From assembly GCA_965277595.1 (NCBI GenBank), contig CBDIDH010000001.1, positions 186,001 through 250,000 of the forward strand: a DNA stretch of 64,000 nt. The letters run 5' to 3'. Made by a program: the position numbers and the translations under genes. Positions 7,242-15,673 of this stretch are shown in pieces (position 1 is the first letter of the stretch; each line of letters opens with the position of its first letter). The DNA comes from CBDIDH01 sp965277595. Its GTDB lineage: Bacteria; Planctomycetota; Planctomycetia; Isosphaerales; Isosphaeraceae. The notes under the pieces were generated by a model, which had not been told where the DNA came from, did not search any database, and saw only the letters and a program-made list of their open reading frames with translations.

Positions 7242-7913
7242 ATGAACCCAGCGCCGACTGATGGTTCGCTCTTCGAGGTCTTTTCCCAAATCCCCGACCC
7301 TCGGCACCGCCGGGGCACGATCTACCCCCTCGCCATGGTCCTCACCCTGGTCTCGACCGCCATGCTCCGCGGATGCCGCAGCCTGGCGGCCATCGCCCAT
7401 TTCGGCGGCGATTACCACCATCTCGCCCCCGACTCGGCTTCTCCCGGAGGACCTGCAACGGGGCCGCCTATCGCACCCCCCGCGTCAGCGAACTCGACAC
7501 CCTCTTCGCCGCACTGCCGGCCCGTATGTTCGAGGCCGCCCTGACCCGATGGAGCCTCGCCCAACACGTCTCCGACCTGGAGCGGCGGGTCGTGGCGATC
7601 CATCGCAAGACGCTCCGGGCAGTCAGGGGCATCAATTCCTGGCGCCCACCTGCTAGCCGCCTACTGTCGCGACGTCGAGGCGGGAATCACCCAGGTCGCC
7701 GTCCCAGGCATAACCAACGAGCACAAGACGGCGTTGGAATTGCTCAAGCTCATTCCCCTGAGGGAAACGCTGGTGACCGGCGACGCGGCCTTTACCCAGC
7801 GGGATCTTTGCGAGGCGGTGATCCAAGAAGACGGCGACTATTTCCTGACCATCAAGGACAACCAGCCGACGTTGGAGGCCGAAATCCGGGCCGCCTTCGG
7901 CCCGGCTTTTTGA
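7242..7913 (+). pseudogene. ISAs1-family transposase remnant
   Basis: The ATG at 7242 follows AAGGAG and starts MNPAPTDGSLFEVFSQIPDPRHRRGT, the ISAs1 N-terminus. Reading changes frame around 7435 (then LFAALPARMFEAALTRWSLAQ) and again around 7640 (then AAYCRDVEAGITQVAVPGITNEHKT..., LVTGDAAFTQRDLC, YFLTIKDNQPTLEAEI). VTGDAAFTQ and TIKDNQP are DDE-domain hallmarks. The gene ends at about 7913, exactly where the right end of an IS3-type element begins, and the remaining C-terminus is not found after that element. Confidence 0.8.
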
Positions 7914-7959
7914 AGTGGCTCCATTGTCTAGACCAAAAAACGGCGATCCTTCGCTACTG

Positions 7960-8145
7960 TTTCGTCAGGCCCTCGTGGCACCGACCTCCCCATAGACTGC
8001 TGCTGGTGTCCGACCCGCCAATGATTGATGCGGCCTCTCCTCATTGTAGAACTCGAAGTATCGCCCCAGCCCTCGCCGAAGCTCCGCCGACGTCTCATGG
8101 CACTAAATGTAAATGTCTTCGTATTTGAACGAGCCATCAGCTCCC
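7960..8145 (-). pseudogene. IS3-family transposase OrfB, C-terminal remnant
   Basis: The minus strand reads FKYEDIYI, a stop, then ETSAELRRGLGRYFEFYNEERPHQSLAGRTPAAVYG. The NEERPHQSL segment is the classic C-terminal signature of IS3 OrfB integrases. The upstream DDE catalytic region is gone and replaced by the end of the serine recombinase. An in-frame stop breaks the fragment, so it is dead. Confidence 0.8.
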
Positions 8146-10301
8146 TCCACTCCGCGAACGCGTTGTCGGACCACTTGATTCCACTCGACTTGCCGGTGGA
8201 GTCAAACCTGACCGTGGTCTTTTTCGCCCTTTATGCTCGATCTCGAACTCACGAAGACGTTCGAGTCGTTCCCTTTCGGCTTCCTTGCTCCACACGATCC
8301 ATCGGCCATTTTCGCCACGCAACTGCCGCGTGTGCAACCAAACCGACCATCGCCAACGATGCATCACGATCGGCTTCACACCCAGCCGACTCACCAGTTC
8401 CGGCAACCATTGCTCATCCGGCCCTGGCAGGTCGGCCGCGTCTCGCACCCCCGGGGGGACGCCCGCCTGGCCGAACTTCGCCAGTCATTGCCGCGCGGGA
8501 TAGCCGGTGAACTGTTGCCCGCGAGCGGCCGGATATCCTTTCCGATTGAGGGCCATCGCGAGCGCATCAGCCGTCTGGCCGGCCCCTCGGAGTTCCAGGA
8601 TTCGCCCCCGGAGATCCTCCAGGCCGTCCAGCGAGCGGTACGTCCGCAGGCCTTGGCGGATCTGATGTCGCGTCGCCGACCCTCCACGCCAGTGGATGAT
8701 CACCTCGACCCGCTGGGTCTCTCCTTGGCGCGTCAGATCTACTCGCTCGATCAACAGACGCACCACGGCTCGCCGGTCCGCCCCGGTCGTCGCCTCACTC
8801 CGCCACAACCCCGACAAGTCCGCCGCCAGCGTGACGATTCGCCGACGATCCGGTCCGCTCAGGTGACGCGGTTGCTCGACCTGGAAGCGGCCGAAGTGTT
8901 CCTCCAGGCGTTGCTTCTCGGCCAATTTCCGCTCCCATTGCCGCTACAACTCTCGGGCGAGCAGGCGATTCTCGGGGGCCACCGCGTCGTACTGCCGTAA
9001 CGCCTGCTCCAACCTCTGTCGCCAGAGCCGGCGCAGCCGCTCGCGATCCGGCTCGGCCTGGTCGGCCGCCCGCCCGCCCTCCCGCGGGCTCAACTCCAAC
9101 GACGCGGGCTCGACCGCCTTGAGGACCAGCGACTCGACCAGTCGATCCGGGTAAGCGGCGACCAGGCTCTGGCAGCGAGGGCCGCCAAATTGCTGGAATT
9201 CGGCGTAGCGCGCGTAACGTGGGTTAGCCGAGGCTCACGCATTCCTCGCGGCCATCGGCTTCCCACATCGGCCACACTTCACGATCCCATTCATTCAAGA
9301 GCGTCGGGGCATGCCCAGTCGCGCGCTTCGACGCGCCGCCGCGATCGTTGGCCGCGAGCCGCCGCCGATTCTCCTCGAATTGCTCCCAGTCGATGTACGC
9401 CGGCACCCGATCTTTGAACAGGCAGACCCACTCCTCGGCCGGGACATCGCGACGTCGCGATTTCGGCTTGTTGGCGACTCGCCGCGTCGGATCGAGCGGA
9501 CAGCGGCCGTAGGTCTACGCGCCCGCATGCATCGGGTGCCGGAGCCTCTCGTGGCAAGCGCTGCGTCGCGGCCTCCGCCAGGTCAGTCGGCCCTTGCCCG
9601 GACCCTTGTAGACCCGTTGGCCAAACTGGATCCCGTTGGCCACGAAGTAGGAATGCGTCTTCGTCAGCGATCCGAGTTCCCCGAATTTGGCGAACACCAG
9701 CGACACGACCGAGCGGACCTGTTCGTCCGGGTCCAACGCGATGCCTCCTCCGGGCGAACGGAGATAGCCAACGGGTACGCAAGTGAACAATTCACCGCGA
9801 CGGGGTTTGTTCTGCTTCCCTTGATGCCGCCTCGCCCGCGGGACGTGCCATTCCGCCTCGCTCATCGTCCCCTTCAGGCCCAGGAGCAGGCGATCGTTGA
9901 AATCGGCCGGGTCGTGGACCCCGTCGGCATCGGTCAGCAAGACCTGGAAGACGCCGCGGAGTTCCAGGAACTGGTGCCAGTCGGGCCAATCGGCTCATCT
10001 CGCGACCGAACACGATGCCGACATGCCCCAGCGAGACCTCGGCGAGCAATCGCTGGAAACCGGGCCGATTCTCGACCGAAGAACCGCTGATCCCCTGGTC
10101 GTCGTCGATGACCAAGACCCGATCATCGACCCAGCTGAGAGTGACAGCCCGTTGTCGCAACTGGTATTGCAAGACGGCGGGTTCGCGGTTGCGGGCGACT
10201 TGCTGCTGGGTCGCTTGGCGTACGTAAACGATGGCCAGTCGGTTTCGATGCCTCGGCCGGCTCTTGTGACCGAACGGCGAGGCGGGATCAACGCGATTCA
10301 T
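8137..10301 (-). pseudogene. large serine recombinase (resolvase family), decayed
   Basis: Starting at 10301 one frame gives NRLAIVYVRQATQQQV, SVENRPGFQRLLAEVSLGHVG and GREMSRLAR: an N-terminal resolvase domain. After a shift near 9930 another frame gives DFNDRLLLGLKGTMSEAEWH and PVGYLRSPGGGIALDP; after further shifts come FKDRVPAYIDWEQFEENRRRLAAN, VDLTRQGETQRVEVIIHW and PIVMHRWRWSVWLHTRQLRGENGRWIVW. The usual zinc-ribbon part seems largely lost near 9230. The catalytic Ser expected in YVRQS is Ala here. At least three frameshifts and the lost Ser mean it is inactive. Confidence 0.82.
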
Positions 10302-10475
10302 GCGTCGCCTCCCCCGCCTCGTCGGGCGCGGCGAGCCGCTCGGCCAGCACCCGGCCGAGTCGTTGGAGGAGTTCCTGCTGCTGCTGCGTTGAAAGGTCCT
10401 GCCAACGCGGCCGGCGTGATGGCGATGGGGAAGGATTCAGGCGCGGTGGGGTGTGAAGGCGGGTTGATCGAACAC
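10288..10475 (-). pseudogene. small gene leading the serine recombinase, frameshifted
   Basis: A GTG at 10475 with AAGGAGGAG just upstream opens a frame (VFDQPAFTPHRA) that stops early. In the next frame the sequence continues RRPRWQDLSTQQQQELLQRLGRVLAERL and ends at 10288, overlapping the recombinase start. A small protein with the WQDL-QQQELL segment commonly precedes this recombinase type in planctomycetes. Its role is unknown. Confidence 0.5.
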
Positions 10476-10659
10476 GGTGCGTCTCCTCCTTCGGTGCGGT
10501 TGCGGTGCTCCTGGCACCAGAGTACCAGTTCGAGCAAAGCCCACGGGCAGACGGACACCGAAATTGTCGGAGCCTTCTCGACAACGCCTTCAAGGACAGG
10601 AGGTCGTCGCCGTGTCATTAGCGCGAGGAGTCGCTGTCGAAGATCAGGTGGACTTTCTC

Positions 10660-10809
10660 GATGGAGGCCGTCTTCCACAAGGCCAAGAGGTTCGGGCCGA
10701 GCCCGTGCTTGCGGCACGCCTCCGCCTCGGCCTGCGACTGGACGCCTGTCAAGACGTCGAGCACCACCTTGGCCTTGAACCCAGGGGTAAACTGCCGCCT
10801 CGTTCTCAT
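10660..10809 (-). pseudogene. IS3-family transposase OrfA, N-terminal remnant
   Basis: From 10809 the product reads MRTRRQFTPGFKAKVVLDVLTG, QSQAEAEACRKHG and LLALWKTASIEK, an HTH_Tnp_1 domain typical of IS3 OrfA. The coding sense stops near 10660, where the serine-recombinase cassette begins. A possible terminal repeat of the element lies at 10858-10878. The 290 bases from there to the next gene hold nothing I can support. Confidence 0.8.
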
Positions 10810-11171
10810 CTCGGCGCGACCTCCGACGGGGCCTACCCTTCCATTATGTATGCACCTGTCCAGTTTTCGGGCGCACTACAACCCACCTCGCCGTTTTAAA
10901 TCCCGCAATCCGAATGAAATATCCGGGGTAGGATTCTCGTTGAGCGTCGACTCGATTGCGACCGCGGTGGAATCGCGCGGACGCTCCGTTCTTTGTTTTC
11001 ACGGTTCGCGCTCACTGAAAAAAACGATGCTCTGTCATGAGGTCTCTCATCGCGCGACGATCGGACCCACTTCGTGATCAGGAATGAACCGCCTTCTGGC
11101 TCGGCACAGGGTTTGCTTGGTGGATCTCATTCATTCCTTCAACAGTCGCCCGCGCGGAGTCAGGGATCGGG

Positions 11172-12347
11172 ATGAAGATCTTTCATTGCGGGCGATGCGA
11201 CAACCTGGTCTTCTTTGAAAATACCCTCTGCGTGAGCTGCGGCCATACGCTTGCGTATCTCCCCGACCGCACCGAGGTCAGCGCCCTGGAACCGGCCGGG
11301 GAAGATCGTTGGCGAGCGCTCTCGTCGGGAGCGAACGGGCGCGAGTATCGACTCTGTCCGAATTACACGACGCACAAGGTTTGCAACTGGGCGGTCACGG
11401 CCGACGACCCGAACCCCTTCTGCGCCTCGTGCCGGGTTACCCGGATCATTCCCGACCTGAACCGCCCAGGCGCCCAGGAACTCTGGGCCTCGCTTGAGGC
11501 GGCCAAGCGTCGGCTCATTTACAGCCTGCTCTGCCTGGAATTGCCAATTCCCGGCAAGGCCGACGACCCCGAGAATGGCCTCGCCTTCGAGTTCCGCGCC
11601 GATCCCGAGACCCCGGGCGCTCCGCATGTTTTGACCGGTCACAAGGCGGGCGTGATCACGATCAACATCGCCGAGGCCAACGATGCCGAGCGCGAGATGC
11701 GCCGGCATGCCTTGAAGGAGGGGTATCGCACCCTTCTCGGCCATTTTCGACACGAGATCGGCCATTTCTACTGGGACCGGCTCGTCAAGGGGACCAACCA
11801 GATCGACGGCTTTCGCCGCCTCTTTGGCGACGAACGTGCCGACTACGTCGCGGCGCTCGCTCGTCACCACCGACAAGGCGCCCCGGCGAACTGGACCACG
11901 TCCTTCGTCTCGGCCTATGCCAGCGCCCACCCCTGGGAAGACTGGGCCGAGACCTGGGCGCACTACCTTCACGTGACCGATACCCTGGAAACGGCCGTTG
12001 CCTGCGGCCTGACCCTTCACCCCGGTCGGCCCGACGAGCCAACCCTTCGGCCCGACGTGGCCATCGTCGGCGACAAGGGCGCGGTCTTCGACCGGATGAT
12101 TGAAGCCTGGTTCCCGCTCACGTATGTTTTGAATAACCTCAATCGCGGAATGGGGATTCAGGACGCCTATCCGTTCGTCCTGCCTCCTCCGGCGATCGAG
12201 AAGCTTCGGTTTGTCCACGACCTGATCCGCGACGCCGCCCCTGGCCGTCCCGAACCCGCCGGCCGTTCCGAGCTTTTCAAACGTCTCGGTTTCAGCAATC
12301 CCCCGATTCCCGACGGCACTGGCTCTCCCCTGACCGGCGGGCGTTGA
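11172..12347 (+). CDS. putative zinc-binding metallopeptidase (Peptidase_Mx-like)
   Basis: A 391-residue soluble protein. Cys6, Cys9, Cys20 and Cys23 form an N-terminal zinc ribbon, and a second Cys cluster (CPNYTTHKVCNW, FCASC) follows at about residues 70-95. Around residue 194 FRHEIGHFYWDRL contains HEIGH, the HExxH zinc-protease motif, and RLFGDERADY plus EDWAETWAHYLH follow. This order matches the PF10005/PF15887 'putative zinc-binding metallopeptidase' family. No signal peptide is seen, so it is probably cytoplasmic. Its substrate is unknown. It stands alone between transposon debris and nadA. Confidence 0.82.
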   Translation: MKIFHCGRCDNLVFFENTLCVSCGHTLAYLPDRTEVSALEPAGEDRWRALSSGANGREYRLCPNYTTHKVCNWAVTADDPNPFCASCRVTRIIPDLNRPGAQELWASLEAAKRRLIYSLLCLELPIPGKADDPENGLAFEFRADPETPGAPHVLTGHKAGVITINIAEANDAEREMRRHALKEGYRTLLGHFRHEIGHFYWDRLVKGTNQIDGFRRLFGDERADYVAALARHHRQGAPANWTTSFVSAYASAHPWEDWAETWAHYLHVTDTLETAVACGLTLHPGRPDEPTLRPDVAIVGDKGAVFDRMIEAWFPLTYVLNNLNRGMGIQDAYPFVLPPPAIEKLRFVHDLIRDAAPGRPEPAGRSELFKRLGFSNPPIPDGTGSPLTGGR

Positions 12348-12376
12348 CATTGCGGCGGATTCGGGAACTCTCGGGA

Positions 12377-12527
12377 CAAAGGTCGGAGGGCAGAGGTCAG
12401 AGGGCAAAGGACAGAAGCGATCTGGATGTCCCTTTTGTCCTGCCCTCTGCCCTCTGCCCTCTGCCCTCTGCCCTCTGCCCTCTGCCCTCTGCCCTTTGCC
12501 CTCTGCCCTTTGCCCTTTGCCCTTTCT
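12377..12527. repeat. CCCTCTG tandem heptamers with an inverted arm
   Basis: From 12434 to about 12525 the heptamer CCCTCTG (with CCCTTTG variants) repeats about a dozen times. The complementary words GGAGGGCAGAGG and AGAGGGCAAAGG occur at 12384-12411, so a transcript could fold into a long hairpin. It fills most of the gap before nadA. Related arrays occur at 41667, 51784, 56905 and 59349. Confidence 0.8.
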
Positions 12528-12653
12528 CAAGACCGCTTGCCGATTCCTCGCGATTTTTGAACAATATCGGCACGCGGAACGAAGACACAAGGACGGCCGA
12601 GAAGGCCGATGTGGGTTGATCCTCCGCCACGTAAAAAACAAGGAATCGCACAC

Positions 12654-13592
12654 GTGACCACTCTTGCCACCGACATTTACGACGAGATCGAAGCCCTCAA
12701 GAAACGTGAGGACGCCACGATCCTCGCCCACTATTATCAGGATGGCGAGATCCAGGAGATTGCCGACTTCACCGGCGATAGCCTCAAGCTCGCTCGCCTG
12801 GCGATGACCGTTACCTCGTCGACGATCGTCTTTTGCGGCGTGCATTTCATGGCCGAGACGGCCAAGATGCTCAATCCCGAGAAGCGCGTTCTGCTTCCCG
12901 ACCTCCGCGCTGGTTGCAGCCTCGCGGACAGTTGCCCGGCCCCGGCCCTGGCGCGCCGACAGGCACAGCTTCGCGCCGAAGGGCGACGCATTCAGACGGT
13001 CACATACATCAACAGCACGGCCGCGGTCAAGGCGCTTTCAGACTGGGTCGTCACCTCGGGCAATGCCGAGGAGATTATCCGACGGGTCCCGAGCGACTCC
13101 GAGATTCTCTTCGTGCCCGACCGGCACCTCGGTCAGTACCTTGTCGAGGTCACCGGCCGACCGATGATCCTCTGGGACGGCTCGTGCATGGTCCACGAGG
13201 TCTTCAGCGTCAACGACCTTCTCCGGATGAAGCGTCGGCTTCCGGAGGCGCTCACCGTGGCGCACCCCGAATGTCCGGCCAACATCCGTGAACAGAGCGA
13301 TTTCGTCGGCGGAACCGAAGCGATGATCAAGTACGCCGATGGGTTCGACACCCCGCGCGACTTCCTCGTCGCGACCGAGGCGAACATGCTCTGGCAACTC
13401 CAGCATGCCGTGCCCAGGCACCGCTATTTACCCGTCCCCGGGATCACCTGCGCCTGCAACAAGTGCCCGCACATGGCCCGCAATACCCTGGAGAACCTCC
13501 GCGATTGCCTGGCCCTGGGGCGTCCCGAGATCACCTGGCAGCCCGAGTTCGAGTCCGCGAGCATCGTGCTCCGCCGCAGCCTCTTGAATTGA
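12654..13592 (+). CDS. nadA: quinolinate synthase NadA
   Basis: Condenses iminoaspartate with dihydroxyacetone phosphate to quinolinate in NAD biosynthesis, using a [4Fe-4S] cluster. The GTG at 12654 is chosen (AAGGA about ten bases upstream), giving 312 residues. Diagnostic segments are ILAHYYQDGEIQEIADFTGDSL, VFCGVHFMAETAKML, a YINSTAAVKA stretch, FVPDRHLG, HPECP and the C-terminal CACNKCPHM with the cluster cysteines. Length is normal for the family. No other nad gene lies next to it. Confidence 0.96.
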   Translation: MTTLATDIYDEIEALKKREDATILAHYYQDGEIQEIADFTGDSLKLARLAMTVTSSTIVFCGVHFMAETAKMLNPEKRVLLPDLRAGCSLADSCPAPALARRQAQLRAEGRRIQTVTYINSTAAVKALSDWVVTSGNAEEIIRRVPSDSEILFVPDRHLGQYLVEVTGRPMILWDGSCMVHEVFSVNDLLRMKRRLPEALTVAHPECPANIREQSDFVGGTEAMIKYADGFDTPRDFLVATEANMLWQLQHAVPRHRYLPVPGITCACNKCPHMARNTLENLRDCLALGRPEITWQPEFESASIVLRRSLLN

Positions 13593-13616
13593 GCGAAACG
13601 GAACGGACTTCCCCCA

Positions 13617-13907
13617 ATGATCTGCGTCGCCGTCACTTACGTCATCAAGGCCGGGCACGAAGACGATGCCATCGCCCTTCTGGCCCGGCTTACCGAAGCA
13701 ACGCGCGCCGAACCCGCCTGTCGGATGTACCAGGCGCATCGCTCGACAACTGACCCCCGTCGGTTCTTTCTCTACGAGCAATATGACGATCAGGCTGGAC
13801 TCGATGCCCACCGGGCCTCGGCCCATTTTGAGGAGTATGGCAAAGGGGGACTCTTCCCCATCCTGGAGAGTCGGTCCCCCGAGCTTTATGAGCCTCTGAC
13901 CCGCTGA
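13617..13907 (+). CDS. antibiotic biosynthesis monooxygenase-domain protein
   Basis: A 96-residue dimeric alpha/beta-barrel-type protein of the ABM/YgiN group. The evidence is the pattern VTYVIKAGHEDDAIALLARLTEATRAEPACRMYQAHRS followed by FFLYEQYDDQAGLDAHRASAHFEEY, where the Y/E-Q-Y and H-x-x-S-x-H-F segments are typical. Such proteins act on quinones or small aromatic substrates or are of unknown role. It starts 24 bases after nadA in the same direction and could be co-transcribed with it. A hairpin at 13932-13954 follows. Confidence 0.8.
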   Translation: MICVAVTYVIKAGHEDDAIALLARLTEATRAEPACRMYQAHRSTTDPRRFFLYEQYDDQAGLDAHRASAHFEEYGKGGLFPILESRSPELYEPLTR

Positions 13908-13931
13908 ACCGTGGCAAGGACCGGAAGAACA

Positions 13932-13954
13932 CCCTCGGCGGGCGGGACCGAGGG
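13932..13954. terminator. hairpin between convergent genes
   Basis: CCCTCGG (13932-13938) and CCGAGGG (13948-13954) form a 7-bp stem between two genes that point at each other; CGTTTCCC follows on the plus strand. Its place between convergent stops makes a shared terminator likely. Confidence 0.5.
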
Positions 13955-13970
13955 CGTTTCCCGGCTTCGT

Positions 13971-14234
13971 TCAATCCGAACCTTCGAGCTTCACCAGCTT
14001 GTTATACAGGCCGAGCAAGAGAATGGTCGGCACCCAATGGCCGACGAACTGAGCATCCTGCTTCCGGCCCACCATGTGCAAAACAGCCGAGAGACCAATC
14101 GACCCGATCGCCAGGCTCAGGTAAACGCCCGACGGAACCTGACTCGTGTAATGCTCGATCTGCTTTGTGATCTCGCCCTCTTCGTGCTGCCTCGGCGCGA
14201 CACCCGATGACCGACCCAGTGATGCGGTTGACAT
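13971..14234 (-). CDS. small membrane protein
   Basis: The start at 14234 has AGGAGGGG nine to sixteen bases upstream, a clear ribosome binding site, and gives 87 residues (MSTASLGRSSGVAPRQHEEGE...); an upstream ATG at 14330 lacks one. Two hydrophobic segments (SGVYLSLAIGSIGLSAVL and FVGHWVPTILLLGLYN) are separated by a short charged loop, so two membrane helices are likely. Small proteins of this sort are widespread in planctomycetes; no function is known. The gene follows the ECF sigma factor on the same strand. Confidence 0.65.
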   Translation of the reverse strand: MSTASLGRSSGVAPRQHEEGEITKQIEHYTSQVPSGVYLSLAIGSIGLSAVLHMVGRKQDAQFVGHWVPTILLLGLYNKLVKLEGSD

Positions 14235-14501
14235 GGAAATCCCCTCCTGAAAGAAAGCCACGGACGCACAGTCCTGAAGTCCGCCCTCCGACTGTTGGGG
14301 TCCGTTGTCGAAGTGGCTCGACATTGTCAACCTGGGTGCAATTCAGAGGCCGTTCCGGTCGATTCCCGAGGCAAGACCGTTTCGATCACCTCTCACGGCC
14401 GATGACCAGAAACTGTTGACCGAACCAGGGGCATACGGCCCTTACCTGTCCTCCCCGTCTTCGATTTTCTCCAGTTCGTCGTTGTTTCTCGACGAATGTC
14501 G

Positions 14502-15137
14502 TCAGCTTTCGCCGACGAGTTTTCGGAGCCGCTTGACGGCGCGGACCCAGATCTTCCGCGCGTTATCTTCGGAGACGCCGATCCGTTGGCCGATCTCCTT
14601 CCAGCTACAATCGTCGTGGTTGTGCCAGATCAGGACCAGGCGATCGCGTTCCTTGATCTTACTCATTGCCTCGTTGAGTCGTGCTGATTGCTCGCTGAGG
14701 ATCGCCTGCCTGGCCGGTGAAGGGAGCGACGAGGCCAGAGCGTCGCGCGTGGGGTACCCTTCTGGGCCTCCGTCGAGCGAGACTTCGCGGCCGACCTGAC
14801 GCTTGATCGACCCTTGATAACGGCGATAGAAATTCGACAGATTATGCCGCAAGATCTGCCGGAGCCAGTTCTTCAGTTCTTTTCGCGATTGGCCCGTGAA
14901 CTGGTCGAGATCCTTGTGGGCCTCGATCAAGGTCAATTGCACGAGATCCGAGGCACCCTCCTTGGGCCGGAGAACCCGGCCAATCTCCTTGTTGGCGACG
15001 AGCAGGAGATAGGCCCGATAGGCTTCCAGAGCTTCTCCCCTCGCGTCGCGATCGGCGGGCAAGGGGTCCCGCGCGAACGTCTTGGAATCCAAGTTGGACT
15101 CGGGCCTGACCTCGGAGACGGAGCGTTGAGGCATCAT
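14502..15137 (-). CDS. ECF-type RNA polymerase sigma factor
   Basis: A 211-residue sigma-70-like factor. The start at 15137 is preceded by GAGGAGAG at good spacing. The region-2 part is YRAYLLLVANKEIG... ASDLVQLTLIEAHKDLDQFTG... LKNWLRQILRHNLSNFYRR, and region 4 is KERDRLVLIWHNHDDCSWKEIGQRIGVSEDNARKIWVRAVKRLRKL, a typical DNA-recognition helix-turn-helix. This form, with an elongated region 2-4 linker, matches planctomycete ECF groups. No anti-sigma gene is adjacent. The target regulon cannot be told from the sequence. Confidence 0.9.
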   Translation of the reverse strand: MMPQRSVSEVRPESNLDSKTFARDPLPADRDARGEALEAYRAYLLLVANKEIGRVLRPKEGASDLVQLTLIEAHKDLDQFTGQSRKELKNWLRQILRHNLSNFYRRYQGSIKRQVGREVSLDGGPEGYPTRDALASSLPSPARQAILSEQSARLNEAMSKIKERDRLVLIWHNHDDCSWKEIGQRIGVSEDNARKIWVRAVKRLRKLVGES

Positions 15138-15431
15138 CTCGACTCTCCTCGTGCCGACGACGAAGGTTCTGGTTCGCCCCGTTTGGGATGTTGATCTTCC
15201 GCGATCCACGCCCCGGTCGTCGGCTGCTCAAGTATGGTATCACCCTCTCGCCAAGATCAAGTGTCCAGTTCGGAAGATCCATACGGTTTCGATCGGGGTA
15301 ATGACCTCCGCGAGTCATACTGAACGAACGGTCGCCACTTGGAGGCAAGATCGAGGTGCGTTCACCTGACGTCTCTTTTCATGTCTCCTTCCCTCTCTTA
15401 CGTCCGAAGACCCGAACCGGGAGGGATTTCG

Positions 15432-15650
15432 ATGATTGCCATCCGCCCAAAATGTGGTATGAAGGGCAAACTTCCCGACCATTTCATCGGCCATTGGATC
15501 ACGAACACCAATTTCTCTCCGAGGAATTCCACCGCGAAGTCTTTTTACGTCGATTACAACTGTTCTGACGCCTTTGAAGTCCCCCAAGTTACGGAATCAG
15601 TCATTTCGGCATCCTCGAAAAATGAATTGACACCAATATTCCACGGATAG
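15432..15650 (+). pseudogene. possible zinc-ribbon gene fragment
   Basis: ATG 15432 follows GGGAGG and reads MIAIRPKCGMKGKLPDHFIGHWI, which resembles the zinc-ribbon head CPKCGxKGKLPD of planctomycete proteins with the first Cys replaced. After this the sequence loses coding character and runs into a TGACACCAAT repeat at 15621. It is probably a remnant. The rest of 15210-15673 shows nothing else. Confidence 0.3.
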
Positions 15651-15673
15651 AATCTTTTGGTCTTGATTCTGAA

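Larger units (their letters stand above)
7913..10880 (-). mobile_element. IS3-type element split by a serine recombinase cassette
   Basis: On the minus strand an IS3 orfA start lies at 10809 and an orfB 3' end at about 8145-7960, so both ends of one IS3-type element enclose a 2.4-kb insert. The possible terminal repeats are imperfect: AGTGCGCCCGAAAACTGGACA read inward from about 10878, and AGTGGCTCCATTGTCTAGACC read inward from 7914, sharing AGTG, CC, CT and GAC at matching positions. The insert holds a decayed serine recombinase and its small leading gene. The right end interrupts the ISAs1 transposase, so three mobile elements are nested. Confidence 0.6.

Noticed and set aside
11160..12845. 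A 561-codon minus-strand frame opposite the metallopeptidase
   Set aside because: The plus strand has clear family motifs; the minus frame crosses the heptamer repeat and has no recognisable domain.
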